Positions 42,048 to 50,843 of a DNA stretch of 64,000 nt are shown piece after piece. Numbering within the stretch: position 1 is the stretch's first letter; every line of letters starts with the position of its first letter. The notes below the pieces were generated by a model, which saw only the letters and a list, made by a program, of their open reading frames with translations, was not told where the DNA came from and ran no database searches. The stretch comes from Blastococcus sp. Marseille-P5729 (GTDB taxonomy: Bacteria > Actinomycetota > Actinomycetes > Mycobacteriales > Antricoccaceae): the NCBI RefSeq assembly GCF_900292035.1, contig NZ_OMPO01000003.1, forward strand, positions 248,001 to 312,000, in the 5' to 3' direction. Both the position numbers and the translations under genes were made by a program.

Positions 42048-43766
42048 CTACTCGAAGGATGCCTCGATGGCCTCGACGATCGCCGAGTAGTCCGCCTGTG
42101 GATCGCGGCCGAGCACGCCGGCCCAGGCGGGGACCACCTCGGCGTGGTACTGGTGCCCGTGACCGGACGGGATGTCGGTGGCGACCGTCATGTCGGCGGT
42201 GACCTGCCAGAAGGTCACCAACGGGAAGTAGGTCAGCAGCACCTCGCGGTCGTCGTCCGCGCCCGCCTCCGCCAACCAGTCGGGCTGGGTGAACGTGAGA
42301 TCCATCGACCACCACACGACCGGGTCGTCGGGGTGCTGCAGGAAGACCACGCGTGACTCCTCCCACGGTCCCAGCGCTCGCCCGTACTCGTCGGCGGTGA
42401 GCTCGTCCTGGTTGCTGGCGAACCGGTAGTGCCGCCCGTTGTCGATGACGGGGTTGATCTCGGTCGAGCCGCCTTGGCGGTCCTCGGTGAGCTGACGGTG
42501 CAGTGGCGTGAAGCCCGGCGTTCCGGTCCACAGGGCACCGTCGACCGAGTCGAGCAGGTCGGACGGCGACTCGAACGCCGAGTTCGCGCCGTACGACCCG
42601 AGCGACTCGCCCGCCAGGTACAGCTTGGGCCGTTCGTTCTCCGGCAGCGCGTCGATCTCGGCGCGCACCGCCTCGTACATCAGCGTGGCCGCTTCCCGCG
42701 GGCTGCTGGTGTCGGCCAGCAGCGCGATGGGTGAGGGCAGCGTCGAGTACTGCATCGCGGCGATCGCGCTGTCACCGTTCATCAGGTACTCGAACGACGA
42801 CGCGACCCACTCGTTCACCCATCCCGTGCCGGTGGTGGTGTAGATCAGGATGGCCGCGCGCTCGAAGGCGCCGGTGCGGTGCATCTCGGCCACGACCGCG
42901 TCGCGCACGTCCGGCAGCTCGCGATCGCCGGCCAGCCCGGCGTAGGTCCGGATGGGCTCGAGTGCCGGCTGGCCGTTCACCTGCTCGAGCAGGTCGGCGT
43001 CCGGGCCGGCTGCGACGAACGTGCGTCCCTCGGCCCCGAGCGACTCCCACGACTCTGCCGACTCCTCCGAGCCGGAACGGAGCGGCGAGCTCGGCACCGA
43101 GGCACCGGGCGGGATTTGCGCGTTGGTCGATGCCGCGTTGTCGCGCACGAGCCGGACGACGGGGCGCAGCACGAGCTGGTCGACCAGCAGCGCCGTCACG
43201 ACGACGATGATCGCCCCCGCCATGATCTTCGCGACCGGCCGGGGAAGGCGGCGCCACCCCAGGCCCGCGAGCCAGTCGTTGAGGCCGACCACCAGCCGGT
43301 ACAGCGCGAAAAGCAGGAGCAGGATCACGGCGGTCGTGGCGACGCTGGCCACGATGCCCCAGAAGCTCTGCGCCGGCATGCCCACCCGGCGGGCATTCTG
43401 GGTCTGCCAGCGCGCGCTGACCGCCGGGACCACGACGACCAGTGCAGCCAGCGCCAGCACCCACAGGGTCGTGAGAACCTTGCGGGCGCCGTCCCGCACC
43501 GAGTACTCCAGGTGTGCCCATCGCGCTACCGCGCGGGCGATCCAGGCGAGCAGGACGCCGATCCAGTAGACGCTGAGCATGCTCAGCGCGGTGATGACGC
43601 CCTGCAGCTGCCACGGCCGGGGCAGCAGCGACGGTGTGAACGACGCCGCGTAAGCGATGATCGCCAGCACCGTGCCGGTGAACGACAGGCCCGGGAGCCA
43701 GTCTCGCCGCCAGGCCAACAGCCGGGCGCGTCGGTCAGGCCGTTCGTGATGTTCAGTGTCGTGCAC
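42048..43766 (-). CDS. Membrane alpha/beta-hydrolase (DUF2319/Abhydrolase_9 type)
   Basis: 572-residue protein with an N-terminal membrane domain (four to five helices within residues 25-210) and a C-terminal alpha/beta-hydrolase domain facing the outside or the membrane surface. The nucleophile elbow is GESLGSYG, the acid probably in LQHPDDPVVWW, and the His in SGHGHQYHAEVV. The NAASTNAQIPPGAS linker separates the domains. This architecture is typical of a widespread actinobacterial family of unknown substrate, probably lipid esters. The start is GTG at 43766, and the gene diverges from the small antitoxin-like gene. Confidence 0.87.
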   Translation of the reverse strand: MHDTEHHERPDRRARLLAWRRDWLPGLSFTGTVLAIIAYAASFTPSLLPRPWQLQGVITALSMLSVYWIGVLLAWIARAVARWAHLEYSVRDGARKVLTTLWVLALAALVVVVPAVSARWQTQNARRVGMPAQSFWGIVASVATTAVILLLLFALYRLVVGLNDWLAGLGWRRLPRPVAKIMAGAIIVVVTALLVDQLVLRPVVRLVRDNAASTNAQIPPGASVPSSPLRSGSEESAESWESLGAEGRTFVAAGPDADLLEQVNGQPALEPIRTYAGLAGDRELPDVRDAVVAEMHRTGAFERAAILIYTTTGTGWVNEWVASSFEYLMNGDSAIAAMQYSTLPSPIALLADTSSPREAATLMYEAVRAEIDALPENERPKLYLAGESLGSYGANSAFESPSDLLDSVDGALWTGTPGFTPLHRQLTEDRQGGSTEINPVIDNGRHYRFASNQDELTADEYGRALGPWEESRVVFLQHPDDPVVWWSMDLTFTQPDWLAEAGADDDREVLLTYFPLVTFWQVTADMTVATDIPSGHGHQYHAEVVPAWAGVLGRDPQADYSAIVEAIEASFE

Positions 43767-43866
43767 CGCTCCATTCTCGTCGTTCAGGGAGATTCGCTGC
43801 CGATCGAGGGAACAAGCCGCCCGGATCGGGTAGTTACACGCCTAGCACTTCACTCGAGGAGGAACG

Positions 43867-44094
43867 ATGGGCAAGCTCGACGGGATCCTGCGCAAGGCGC
43901 AGCAGTACGCACAGCGCAACCCCGACAAGGTCAACGGCTTCGCTGACAAGGCCGGCAGTTTCGTCAACAAGCGCACCAAGGGCAAGTACGCCGGGCAGAT
44001 CGACGGCGCCCTGAACAAGCTCGAAGGCCTCACCGGGCAGCGCCGCCGGGACGACGGCCGTGGCCCCGACGAGCGTGCCGGCGGCAGCTGGTAG
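43867..44094 (+). CDS. MT0933-like antitoxin family protein
   Basis: 75-residue basic protein of the MT0933 (Rv0909-like) antitoxin family: GKLDGILRKAQQYAQRNPDKVNGFADKAG, split here as GKLDGILRKAQQYAQ and NPDKVNGFADKAG, then KYAGQIDGALNKLEG. A GAGGAGG ribosome-binding site lies just before the ATG. In mycobacteria the relative is paired with a small toxin-like protein. Here the next gene is an acylphosphatase on the opposite strand and no toxin gene is visible, so it stands alone. The antitoxin label may be historical. Confidence 0.82.
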   Translation: MGKLDGILRKAQQYAQRNPDKVNGFADKAGSFVNKRTKGKYAGQIDGALNKLEGLTGQRRRDDGRGPDERAGGSW

Positions 44095-44103
44095 CCGCTG
44101 GGC

Positions 44104-44373
44104 TCAACGCACCTCGAACCGCGAATCGTTCTCGACCGGGTCGATGTCTCGCACGTCGACCCGGTCGACGCGTGCTGCGGCCGGGCCGTCATGGGCCCAT
44201 CGGGTGAGCGCGTCGACGTCCTGCACCGCACCCTGGATTTCTGCCTTCACCGATCCGTCGGGCAGGTTGCGCACCCAGCCGGTCACGCCGAGCGCGCGGG
44301 CCTGCTGCTCGGTCGAGGCGCGGTAGTAGACGCCCTGCACCCGGCCATGCACCGTCAGCTGAACCCTCTTCAT
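44104..44373 (-). CDS. acyP: Acylphosphatase
   Basis: 89-residue acylphosphatase, hydrolysing carboxyl-phosphate bonds such as acetyl phosphate. The catalytic Arg18 is in GRVQGVYYR and Asn36 in GWVRNLPDGSV, the two diagnostic residues. The ATG at 44373 begins at the usual position; a GTG six codons upstream (44391) is possible. It is convergent with the small antitoxin-like gene, nine bases apart. Confidence 0.93.
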   Translation of the reverse strand: MKRVQLTVHGRVQGVYYRASTEQQARALGVTGWVRNLPDGSVKAEIQGAVQDVDALTRWAHDGPAAARVDRVDVRDIDPVENDSRFEVR

Positions 44374-44479
44374 GCCCTTATCGTGCCCCACGCGACGACG
44401 TCCGTCTGCGGCCTGTGCGGCCCGTGGCTAGGGTCAAGGTCACCGGTTGGCCGCCAGTGGGCGACACGGGCGCCGCCCT

Positions 44480-44491
44480 TAGAATCGAGGG
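44480..44491 (+). promoter_or_regulatory. Candidate -10 box for leaderless aminotransferase mRNA
   Basis: TAGAAT (44480-44485) ends seven bases before the ATG at 44492 and fits a -10 hexamer that would place the transcript start on the A of the start codon. There is no well-spaced ribosome-binding site. Leaderless mRNAs are common in actinobacteria. Confidence 0.4.
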
Positions 44492-45667
44492 ATGGATTTT
44501 CGTCGCATCACCGGCATGCCGCCGTACGTGTTCACGATCATTGACTCGCTCAAGATCGAAGCGCGCCGAGCCGGGATCGACATCATCGACCTCGGCTTCG
44601 GAAACCCAGACCTGCCCTCCCCCCAGATCGCGGTGGAGAAGCTGGCCGAGGCCGCGCACAACTCCCGCAACCACCGTTACTCGAGCTCGCGAGGGCTACC
44701 GAACCTCCGCAAGGGCTTCGCGGACCTCTACAAGAAGCGCTTCGACGTACACCTTGACCCCGACACCGAGGTCATCTCCACCATCGGGGCGAAGGAGGGC
44801 TTCAGCCACCTGATGTGGGTGCTGCTGCAGCCGGGTGACGCCGCGCTGGTGCCGGCGCCGTCCTACCCGATCCACATCTGGGGCCCGCTGTTCGCCGGGG
44901 CCGCCGTCCGCGAGATCCGGATGGGCACCGAGGAGGACCTGTTCGGCAACATCGTCGAGGCTTACGAGTACTCGTGGCCCAAGCCGCGGGTGATCGTGCT
45001 GTCCTTCCCGCACAATCCCACGACGGCGACCGTCGACCTCGAGTTCTTCCAGAAGGTCGTCGACTTCGCCCGGGAGCGCGAGGTCGTCGTCGTCCACGAC
45101 AACGCCTACGCCGACCTTGGCTTCGACGGCTGGGACCCGCCGTCCATCTTGCAGGCGGACGGCGCGAAGGAGTGCGCGGTCGAGCTGTACTCGATGACGA
45201 AGTCGTTTTCGATGGCCGGTTGGCGGATGGCCTTCATGGCAGGCAATCGCGAGGTCGTGGGCGCGCTGCAGAAGCTCAAGTCCTATCTCGACTACGGCAC
45301 CTTCCAGCCGATCCAGATCGCCGCCACCGTGACCCTGCAGGAACAGGCCGACTTCCCGCGCGAGGTCCAGCCGATCTACCAGTCGCGCCGCGACGCGCTG
45401 GTGAAGGGCCTCAATGACATCGGCTGGAAGGTGGCCGCTCCGAAGGGGACGATGTTCCTCTGGGCGCCGATCCCCGAGCCGTACAAGGAGATGGGCTCGG
45501 TCGAGTTTGCCTCGATGCTGGTCAAGGACGCCCACGTTGCCGTCTCGCCGGGCGTCGGGTTCGGGCCGGGCGGCGAGGGCAACGTCCGCTTCGCACTGAT
45601 CGAGAACGAGGCGCGGATCCGCCAGGGCATTCGTGGGCTCAAGAAGGCCCTCACCAAGCTCCATTAA
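44492..45667 (+). CDS. Class I aminotransferase (AlaC/AlaA-like)
   Basis: 391-residue PLP-dependent fold-type I aminotransferase, most like alanine-synthesising AlaC. The PLP lysine is Lys237 in SMTKSFSMAGWRMAF. Substrate/PLP segments GFGNPDLPSP (about 35-44), YSSSRGLPNLRKG, APSYPIHIWG, SFPHNPTTATVD (NP motif), VVHDNAYADLGFDG and the terminal Arg in GEGNVRFALIENE are in place. It would make alanine from pyruvate and glutamate. It appears monocistronic; the nearest upstream gene is on the other strand. Confidence 0.9.
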   Translation: MDFRRITGMPPYVFTIIDSLKIEARRAGIDIIDLGFGNPDLPSPQIAVEKLAEAAHNSRNHRYSSSRGLPNLRKGFADLYKKRFDVHLDPDTEVISTIGAKEGFSHLMWVLLQPGDAALVPAPSYPIHIWGPLFAGAAVREIRMGTEEDLFGNIVEAYEYSWPKPRVIVLSFPHNPTTATVDLEFFQKVVDFAREREVVVVHDNAYADLGFDGWDPPSILQADGAKECAVELYSMTKSFSMAGWRMAFMAGNREVVGALQKLKSYLDYGTFQPIQIAATVTLQEQADFPREVQPIYQSRRDALVKGLNDIGWKVAAPKGTMFLWAPIPEPYKEMGSVEFASMLVKDAHVAVSPGVGFGPGGEGNVRFALIENEARIRQGIRGLKKALTKLH

Positions 45668-45669
45668 CC

Positions 45670-45756
45670 GCTGCGGTGGCATTTACCCCGCTATACGCCG
45701 ATTACCGTGATGTAACCCACCGCATCCGCGCGTAGCGTTACTGCACCCACCGCAGC
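45670..45756. repeat. Wide inverted repeat with CCACCGC motifs
   Basis: GCTGCGGTGG (45670-45679) is complementary to CCACCGCAGC (45747-45756). ACCCACCGCA also occurs at 45715-45724, giving a direct repeat with the right arm. It fills most of the 137-base gap between two same-strand genes and may be a degenerate relative of the palindromes at 15898 and 55563. Confidence 0.4.
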
Positions 45757-45804
45757 CGCAGATGGTCCGAATGCGTAGCGGGACGACTCAACGAAGGGAA
45801 CCCC

Positions 45805-46911
45805 ATGGGCAAGATCGTGCTGTTCGGAGCGACCGGGTACACCGGCGAGCTCACCGCCGAGGCGTTGCAGAAGCGCGGGACAGGCGGCGTCGTCCTCGCT
45901 GCTCGTAGCGAGCAGAAGCTCGCCGAACTCAAGGAGCGGCTCGACGTGGACTGGCCCACTGTGGTGGCCGACGTCAACGATCCTGCCGCGCTGGACGCCG
46001 TCCTCGAGCCGGGAGACGTCCTGCTCACCACGGTCGGCCCGTTCGTGCGCTGGGGCAACGTCGCCGCAGAGGCCGCGGTGCGCAACAGCTCTCACTACAT
46101 CGACTCGACCGGTGAGGCTGCCTTCATCCGCGACATATTCGAGAAATACGGGCCGCTGGCCGAGAAGAACGGTGTCACTATGATGACCGCGCTCGGCTAT
46201 GACTGGGCGCCCGGCAACCTTGCCGGAGCGCTCGCCGTCGAGCAGGGCGGCGATCAAGTGAGCTCCGTCAAGATCGGTTACTTCAACGGTGGCAAGGCGA
46301 CCAAGTTCAGCATGTCCGGCGGCACGATGGCTTCCAGTGCGGGCGCGATGTTCTATCCGTCGCACGCCTACCTCGACGGTGAGCTGACGCAGGAGCGCAC
46401 CGCGACACGCAAGCACGATTTCGGCGAGGTGCAGGACGGCGTCCCCGCCCGCGGCTTCAGCGTCGGATCGTCGGAGGCATTCTCGCTCCCGCGCGTGTAC
46501 CCGCAGCTGAAGAATGTCGATGTGTATCTGGGGTGGAACGACCCTGACAAGGTGCAGGCGCAGGCTGCTGCCCTCGAGCCGATGCTCGCCGACGAGCAGA
46601 CCCGGGCCAAGCTGATGGCCGAGTCCGAGGCCAAGCTGCCAGGCTCGACCGGCGGCCCGGACGCCGAGACCCGCGCGCAGACCTACGCGGTGATCCTGGC
46701 CGAGGGCTCCAACGACGCCGGCGACGTCCTGTCGCAGGTGCGCGTCTCCGGGGTCAACGGCTATGACTTCACGGCCCGCTTCATGGCTCTCGTGGCCGAG
46801 AAGCTGCTCGGCGGCGAGGTCGAGAGGCGAGGTGCCATCGGCCCGATGGAGGCATTCGGGCGGGACAAGCTGACCGATTACGTCGCCGAGGCCGGCATCA
46901 CCGTCGACTAG
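45805..46911 (+). CDS. Saccharopine dehydrogenase-like/trans-acting enoyl reductase-type oxidoreductase
   Basis: 368-residue protein with an N-terminal Rossmann fold (VLFGATGYTGELTAEAL, residues 5-21; VVLAARSEQKL) and TTVGPFVRWG followed by YIDSTGEAAFIRDIF, the usual pattern of the saccharopine dehydrogenase-like NAD(P)-binding family. In mycobacteria relatives act as trans-acting enoyl reductases in lipid synthesis. No polyketide synthase is nearby, so the partner is unknown. A strong hairpin 28 bases after the stop should terminate it. Confidence 0.82.
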   Translation: MGKIVLFGATGYTGELTAEALQKRGTGGVVLAARSEQKLAELKERLDVDWPTVVADVNDPAALDAVLEPGDVLLTTVGPFVRWGNVAAEAAVRNSSHYIDSTGEAAFIRDIFEKYGPLAEKNGVTMMTALGYDWAPGNLAGALAVEQGGDQVSSVKIGYFNGGKATKFSMSGGTMASSAGAMFYPSHAYLDGELTQERTATRKHDFGEVQDGVPARGFSVGSSEAFSLPRVYPQLKNVDVYLGWNDPDKVQAQAAALEPMLADEQTRAKLMAESEAKLPGSTGGPDAETRAQTYAVILAEGSNDAGDVLSQVRVSGVNGYDFTARFMALVAEKLLGGEVERRGAIGPMEAFGRDKLTDYVAEAGITVD

Positions 46912-46939
46912 CCGCGCACCCTCGTCGCACACCCCACTC

Positions 46940-46979
46940 GCGGCACCTTCGGACTCGATAGCGAGTCCGAAAGTGCCGC
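46940..46979. terminator. Hairpin terminator after 46911
   Basis: GCGGCACCTTCGGACTCG, loop ATAG, then its complement with one mismatch (18-base arms). It lies 29 bases after the stop of the reductase gene. No T tract follows. The right arm leads into CGCAGGTCGTGATG, similar to the flank at 55616. Confidence 0.7.
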
Positions 46980-47014
46980 AGGTCGTGATGCTGGTCTCGA
47001 AGGGCGATTGAAAT

Positions 47015-47050
47015 TTGCATCTTCGCCAGAACGCGGGTCTAATCGTCGGT
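47015..47050 (+). promoter_or_regulatory. Candidate promoter of the sulfur-type operon
   Basis: TTGCAT (47015-47020) and TCTAAT (47038-47043) are spaced by 17 bases and could be the -35 and -10 boxes. The expected transcript start is at or next to the ATG of the leader peptide at 47051, so the leader would be translated from a leaderless mRNA. The hexamers are imperfect. Confidence 0.45.
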
Positions 47051-47128
47051 ATGCATTCCACGGCAACCCGTCGCAGGCACGTCGACTACGGTCGCATGTC
47101 TTGCATGCGTTGTCGTCCCGGTCGCTGA
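47051..47128 (+). CDS. Putative cysteine/sulfur-responsive leader peptide
   Basis: A 25-codon frame with ATG at 47051 and TGA at 47126-47128. It contains RRRHVD (codons 7-12) followed by R, MSCMRC with two Cys codons four apart, and a basic end. The RRHVD-x2-R-x-S-x2-C pattern matches the putative leader peptides that precede sulfate, cysteine and organosulfur operons in streptomycetes and mycobacteria. In mycobacteria such leaderless reading frames slow at Cys codons and control translation downstream when cysteine is scarce. It lies 219 bases before the substrate-binding protein gene. Identification rests on the motif and position. Confidence 0.75.
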   Translation: MHSTATRRRHVDYGRMSCMRCRPGR

Positions 47129-47347
47129 GGCCGTCGGCTCACATCGCCGACGCTGCCCCGACCGACTTCCTCGGTTGATGGCTAGTAGGGCACGCTCGCG
47201 TGCATCCATCGACACTCCACTGGTCGGGTCATGCCAGCAGTAACCGCATTCTGCGTACCTGCCGGCCTCAATACGGACTTCACTTCCCACCCCGCGCCGG
47301 GCGCCGCTGCCTGGCCCCGGGTATCCGTCTAGCTCGAAAGGCCCCCC
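47129..47347 (+). promoter_or_regulatory. Leader/attenuator region with tandem hairpins
   Basis: Between the leader peptide and the first transporter gene lie three small hairpins: CGTCGGC/GCCGACG (47132-47152), ACCGA/TCGGT (47161-47175) and a GATGG/CCATC stem enclosing GCACG/CGTGC (47177-47210). The first starts four bases after the leader stop, where a stalled ribosome would cover or expose it. No ribosome-binding site other than GAAAGG before the GTG at 47348 is seen. Confidence 0.45.
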
Positions 47348-49003
47348 GTGTCCTCCCGTTCCGCATTCCGCCGTACCGCCCTGTCGCTGATCACCACCTC
47401 CGCCGTCCTGCTCGCTGCAGCCTGCGGTGGAGCAGCGAACGGCAAGGACGACGGAGGGGGCACGCCCAAGCAGGGCGGCGATCTGGTGTACCTCGAGGCG
47501 CAGGCGTACACCGACCTCTACCCTCCGTCCGCCGGCTTCTATCCCAACGGCGGCATCGTCAACAACATCACCGACCGGCTGGTCCACCAGAACCCGGAGA
47601 CCCTCGAGCTCGAGCCGTGGATCGCCACCGACTGGGAGATCAACGACACGGCCACCGAGTACACCTTCCACCTGCGCGATGACGTCACCTTCTCCGACGG
47701 CACCAAGCTGGACGCCGCCGCCGTGGCCAAGAACTTCGATCTCTTCGGTAAGGGCGATCCCGCGCGTGGCCTGCAGGTCTCGGAGGCCGTCAACAACTAC
47801 GACCGCAGCGAGGTCATTGATCCGCTGACGGTCAAGTTCTACTTCACCGCACCCTCGCCGGGCTTCCTGCAGGCGACCTCGACCATCAACTCCGGCCTCC
47901 TGTCGCCCGCCACACTGGATGGCGACTTCCAGAGCTTCGCGGCCGGCAACGGCACGAAGATCATCGGCTCCGGGCCGTTCGTCGTCGAGAGCGAGAAGCT
48001 CGGCAGCGAGGTCGTGCTGAAGGCCCGCGAGGACTACGCGTGGGGCCCGGAGTCCGATGCGAATCCGAAGCGGCCGTACGTCGACAGCGTCACCTACACC
48101 GTGACGCCCGAGGGCGGGGTGCGCGTCGGATCGCTCGCCTCGAAGCAGGCGGACGTCGCACGCCAGATCAACGCCACCGACGAGAAGCTCGTCACCAACG
48201 CTGGCGGCAGCATCGAGGCACCACAGACCCGTGGTGTCAACAACAGCTACAGCCTGCGGTTCTCCACCGGGCCACTCGCGGACATCAACGTCCGCAAGGC
48301 GCTGCTGATCGGCACCGACCGACAGGAGATCGTGGACACGCTGTTCACCGACAACTACCCCCTCGCCACCTCGGTGCTGAGCGCGGAGGCCGGCGGATAC
48401 GTCGACCTGTCGGACAAGCTGCCGTATGACGTCGATCAGGCGGTGAAGCTACTCGAGGACGCCGGCTGGAAGGTCGGCGCGGACGGGATCCGCGAGAAGG
48501 ACGGCGTCAAGCTGTCGTTCACCGTCAACGAGGCCAAGCCCCAGCCGCGGTCCTTCGACGTCGACACGCTGATCGCGCAGCAGTGGAAGAAGGACCTCGG
48601 AGTAGACCTGCAGATCCTGCGCGCGGACTCCGGCACCTACGCGCAGGCGATCAAGGATCCCACCCAGGTGCAGATCTACCACTCGATGGTGGGCCGGGCG
48701 GACCTCGACGTGATCAAGAGCCAGTATTACTCGACCAACCGCAACACGCTGCTCAACCGTGGTCCCGACGGCAGCATCAGCGATCCTGAGCTCGAGAAGC
48801 TGCTGCTGGACGTCGCCTCCACGGTCGATCCGAAGGCGCGGATCGCCGCCGACCAGAAGGTCCAGGAGTACTTGATCGACCAGGCGTATGTGATCCCGCT
48901 GTTCGAGGAGCCGCAGGTGTTCGGCATCGCGGCGAGCACGCACGGCGTAGAGTTCGAGTCGGTCGGCCGGCCGGACTTCTCCAACACCTGGATCACTCGA
49001 TGA
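47348..49003 (+). CDS. ABC transporter substrate-binding lipoprotein (peptide/nickel family)
   Basis: 551-residue extracytoplasmic solute-binding protein, family 5. The lipoprotein signal has FRRT, a hydrophobic core and lipobox LAAAC with Cys26. The body shows family features: PWIATDWEINDTATEYTFHL, VTFSDGTKLDAAAVAKNFD and NVRKALLIGTDRQEIVDTLF. The start is GTG after GAAAGG. It belongs to the group I know as the KPN_01854 type, found with flavin monooxygenases and AhpD-like proteins. It is the first structural gene of a seven-gene operon and is preceded by a Cys-containing leader peptide, so the ligand is probably a sulfur compound (inference). Confidence 0.88.
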   Translation: MSSRSAFRRTALSLITTSAVLLAAACGGAANGKDDGGGTPKQGGDLVYLEAQAYTDLYPPSAGFYPNGGIVNNITDRLVHQNPETLELEPWIATDWEINDTATEYTFHLRDDVTFSDGTKLDAAAVAKNFDLFGKGDPARGLQVSEAVNNYDRSEVIDPLTVKFYFTAPSPGFLQATSTINSGLLSPATLDGDFQSFAAGNGTKIIGSGPFVVESEKLGSEVVLKAREDYAWGPESDANPKRPYVDSVTYTVTPEGGVRVGSLASKQADVARQINATDEKLVTNAGGSIEAPQTRGVNNSYSLRFSTGPLADINVRKALLIGTDRQEIVDTLFTDNYPLATSVLSAEAGGYVDLSDKLPYDVDQAVKLLEDAGWKVGADGIREKDGVKLSFTVNEAKPQPRSFDVDTLIAQQWKKDLGVDLQILRADSGTYAQAIKDPTQVQIYHSMVGRADLDVIKSQYYSTNRNTLLNRGPDGSISDPELEKLLLDVASTVDPKARIAADQKVQEYLIDQAYVIPLFEEPQVFGIAASTHGVEFESVGRPDFSNTWITR

Positions 49004-49977
49004 GCCGGACGGCGGTGCTGCGCAGGCTGGCGCAGGCCGCGCTGGTCATCGCGATCGCCTTCACAGGAGCGTTCCTGCTGCTGCAGGCGCTCCCGGGAGA
49101 CGCGGTGATGATCAAGTTCGAGAACCCCGAGCTAGGACTGTCGCCGCAGCAGATCGAGGACATCCGCCAGTCGTACGGCGCCGATGTCCCGCTGTGGCAG
49201 CAGTTCGCGCACACGGCGTCCGGCTTCCTGCAGGGTGACCTCGGGTACTCGATCCAGGGAACGCCCGTACGCCAGTTGATCGCCGAGGCACTGCCCTCGA
49301 CGCTCGCGCTGGCCGCGGCGGCGTTCGTCGTGGCGGTGCTGCTCGCGTTCAGCGTCGCGGTGCTGGCGATGCGCTCCAGGTTCGGCTGGCTGCGGGGCTT
49401 CTTCTCCTCTCTGCCATCGCTGTTCGTGTCGGTGCCGGTGTTCTGGCTCGGCATGGTGCTGATCCAGGTGGTCTCCTTCCAGCTGGGCTGGGTCCGCGTC
49501 GTCCAGCCGGGTCCGATCGAAGGGTTGATCCTTCCTGTGCTGACCCTTGCCGTGCCGATCAGCGCCCCCATCGCTCAGGTGCTGATCCGCTCCGCGGAAG
49601 ACATCGAGCGCCAGCCGTTCGTGGCCGTCGTGCGCTCGAAGGGCGCGAGCGAGGGGTGGGTGCTCTGGCGCAATATTGCCCGTAACGCGCTCCTTCCTAC
49701 CCTGACGATCGCCGGAATCCTGCTGGGGGAGCTGATCGCGGGCGCAGTCGTCACCGAGACCGTCTTCGGGCGCGCAGGGATCGGCCGGCTCACCGAGCAG
49801 GCGGTCGCCAACCAGGACGTCGCCGTCTTGCAGGCGATCGTCGTGCTCGCCGCGGTCGTGTTCGTGCTCGCGAACCTGCTGGTCGACCTCGTCGCGCCGC
49901 TGATCGACCCGCGGCTGAAGGATCGCCGGCGCGCGCGGACGACGGATGCTCGCGAACCGATCGGAGCGACCGCATGA
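49000..49977 (+). CDS. ABC transporter permease (DppB/OppB type)
   Basis: 325-residue inner-membrane permease. It begins with LAQAALVIAIAFTGAFLLLQALPGD (first helix and the PGD motif), then the DppB-type LGYSIQGTPVRQLI segment, and has the EAA loop RSKGASEGWVLWRNIARNALLP (about residues 210-231) that contacts the ATPase. About six helices. The ATG overlaps the stop of the binding-protein gene (ATGA), so it is translationally coupled. The end is short and basic (DPRLKDRRRART). Confidence 0.92.
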   Translation: MSRTAVLRRLAQAALVIAIAFTGAFLLLQALPGDAVMIKFENPELGLSPQQIEDIRQSYGADVPLWQQFAHTASGFLQGDLGYSIQGTPVRQLIAEALPSTLALAAAAFVVAVLLAFSVAVLAMRSRFGWLRGFFSSLPSLFVSVPVFWLGMVLIQVVSFQLGWVRVVQPGPIEGLILPVLTLAVPISAPIAQVLIRSAEDIERQPFVAVVRSKGASEGWVLWRNIARNALLPTLTIAGILLGELIAGAVVTETVFGRAGIGRLTEQAVANQDVAVLQAIVVLAAVVFVLANLLVDLVAPLIDPRLKDRRRARTTDAREPIGATA

Positions 49978-50843
49978 CCGACCTGACGGCCATCTGGGCG
50001 CCCGTGAAACGACGCCGCATCGAGCTCGTCTCGTGGCGGAGGGGGGCACTGCGCTCTCCCGGTCTCGCTCTCGCATGGGTCTACATCGCACTCATGGTGG
50101 CGTTCGCGTTCGTTCCATCGTTGTTCGCCACGCATGACCCCATCGCCGGACAGGCCTCTGCGGCCCTGACCGCGCCGAGTGCCGAGCACTGGTTCGGCAC
50201 CGACGCGACTGGCCGCGACCTGTTCAGCCGAGTCGTCCACGGCGCGGTCCACTCGCTGGGCAGTGCGCTCGTCGCCGTCGGCGTGGGGCTCGTTGTCGGC
50301 ACGCTGATCGGCGTTCTCGCAGGGTCTGCAGGACGGTTCGTCGACTCCGCACTGATGCGTATCGTCGACGTCCTGCTCGCGGTTCCTGCGCTGCTGCTCG
50401 CGCTGAGCATCATCATCCTTCTGGGGTTCGGGACGACCAACGCCGCCATCGCCGTTGGTGTCACTAGCATCGCGGTCTTCGCGCGCGTCGCGCGGTCGGA
50501 GGTCGTGCGTGTACGGCGCAGCGACTACGTCGAGGCCGCCTTCGGCTCCGGCGGCACCTTCCTCACGGTGCTGCGGCGGCACATCCTGCCCAACTCCCTG
50601 AACGCCGTGCTGGCGTTGGCGGCCCTGCAGTTCGGTACCGCGATCCTCGCCATCTCGACGCTGGGCTTCCTCGGGTACGGTGCGCCCCCGCCGACGCCAG
50701 AGTGGGGTCTGCTGCTGGCCGAGGGGCGCACGTACCTCGGAGTCGCATGGTGGCTCACGACCCTCCCGGGCCTGGTGATCGTGCTGACCGTACTGGCGGC
50801 GAACCGGATCGGCCGGTCGCTGGGCAATGGAGGTGACCGATGA
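49974..50843 (+). CDS. ABC transporter permease (DppC/OppC type)
   Basis: 289-residue second permease. It contains [20 protein letters not shown] (about 72-91), typical of DppC, and the EAA loop [23 protein letters not shown] (about 184-206). Six helices with the N-terminus inside. The start overlaps the previous stop (ATGA) and its own stop overlaps the ATPase start, so the three transport genes form an unbroken coupled series. Confidence 0.92.
   Translation: MTDLTAIWAPVKRRRIELVSWRRGALRSPGLALAWVYIALMVAFAFVPSLFATHDPIAGQASAALTAPSAEHWFGTDATGRDLFSRVVHGAVHSLGSALVAVGVGLVVGTLIGVLAGSAGRFVDSALMRIVDVLLAVPALLLALSIIILLGFGTTNAAIAVGVTSIAVFARVARSEVVRVRRSDYVEAAFGSGGTFLTVLRRHILPNSLNAVLALAALQFGTAILAISTLGFLGYGAPPPTPEWGLLLAEGRTYLGVAWWLTTLPGLVIVLTVLAANRIGRSLGNGGDR

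Noticed and set aside
47200-47682. 160-codon + strand frame over the start of the binding-protein gene
   Set aside because: Out of frame with the lipoprotein signal and lipobox; it begins in the leader region and lacks a ribosome-binding site.
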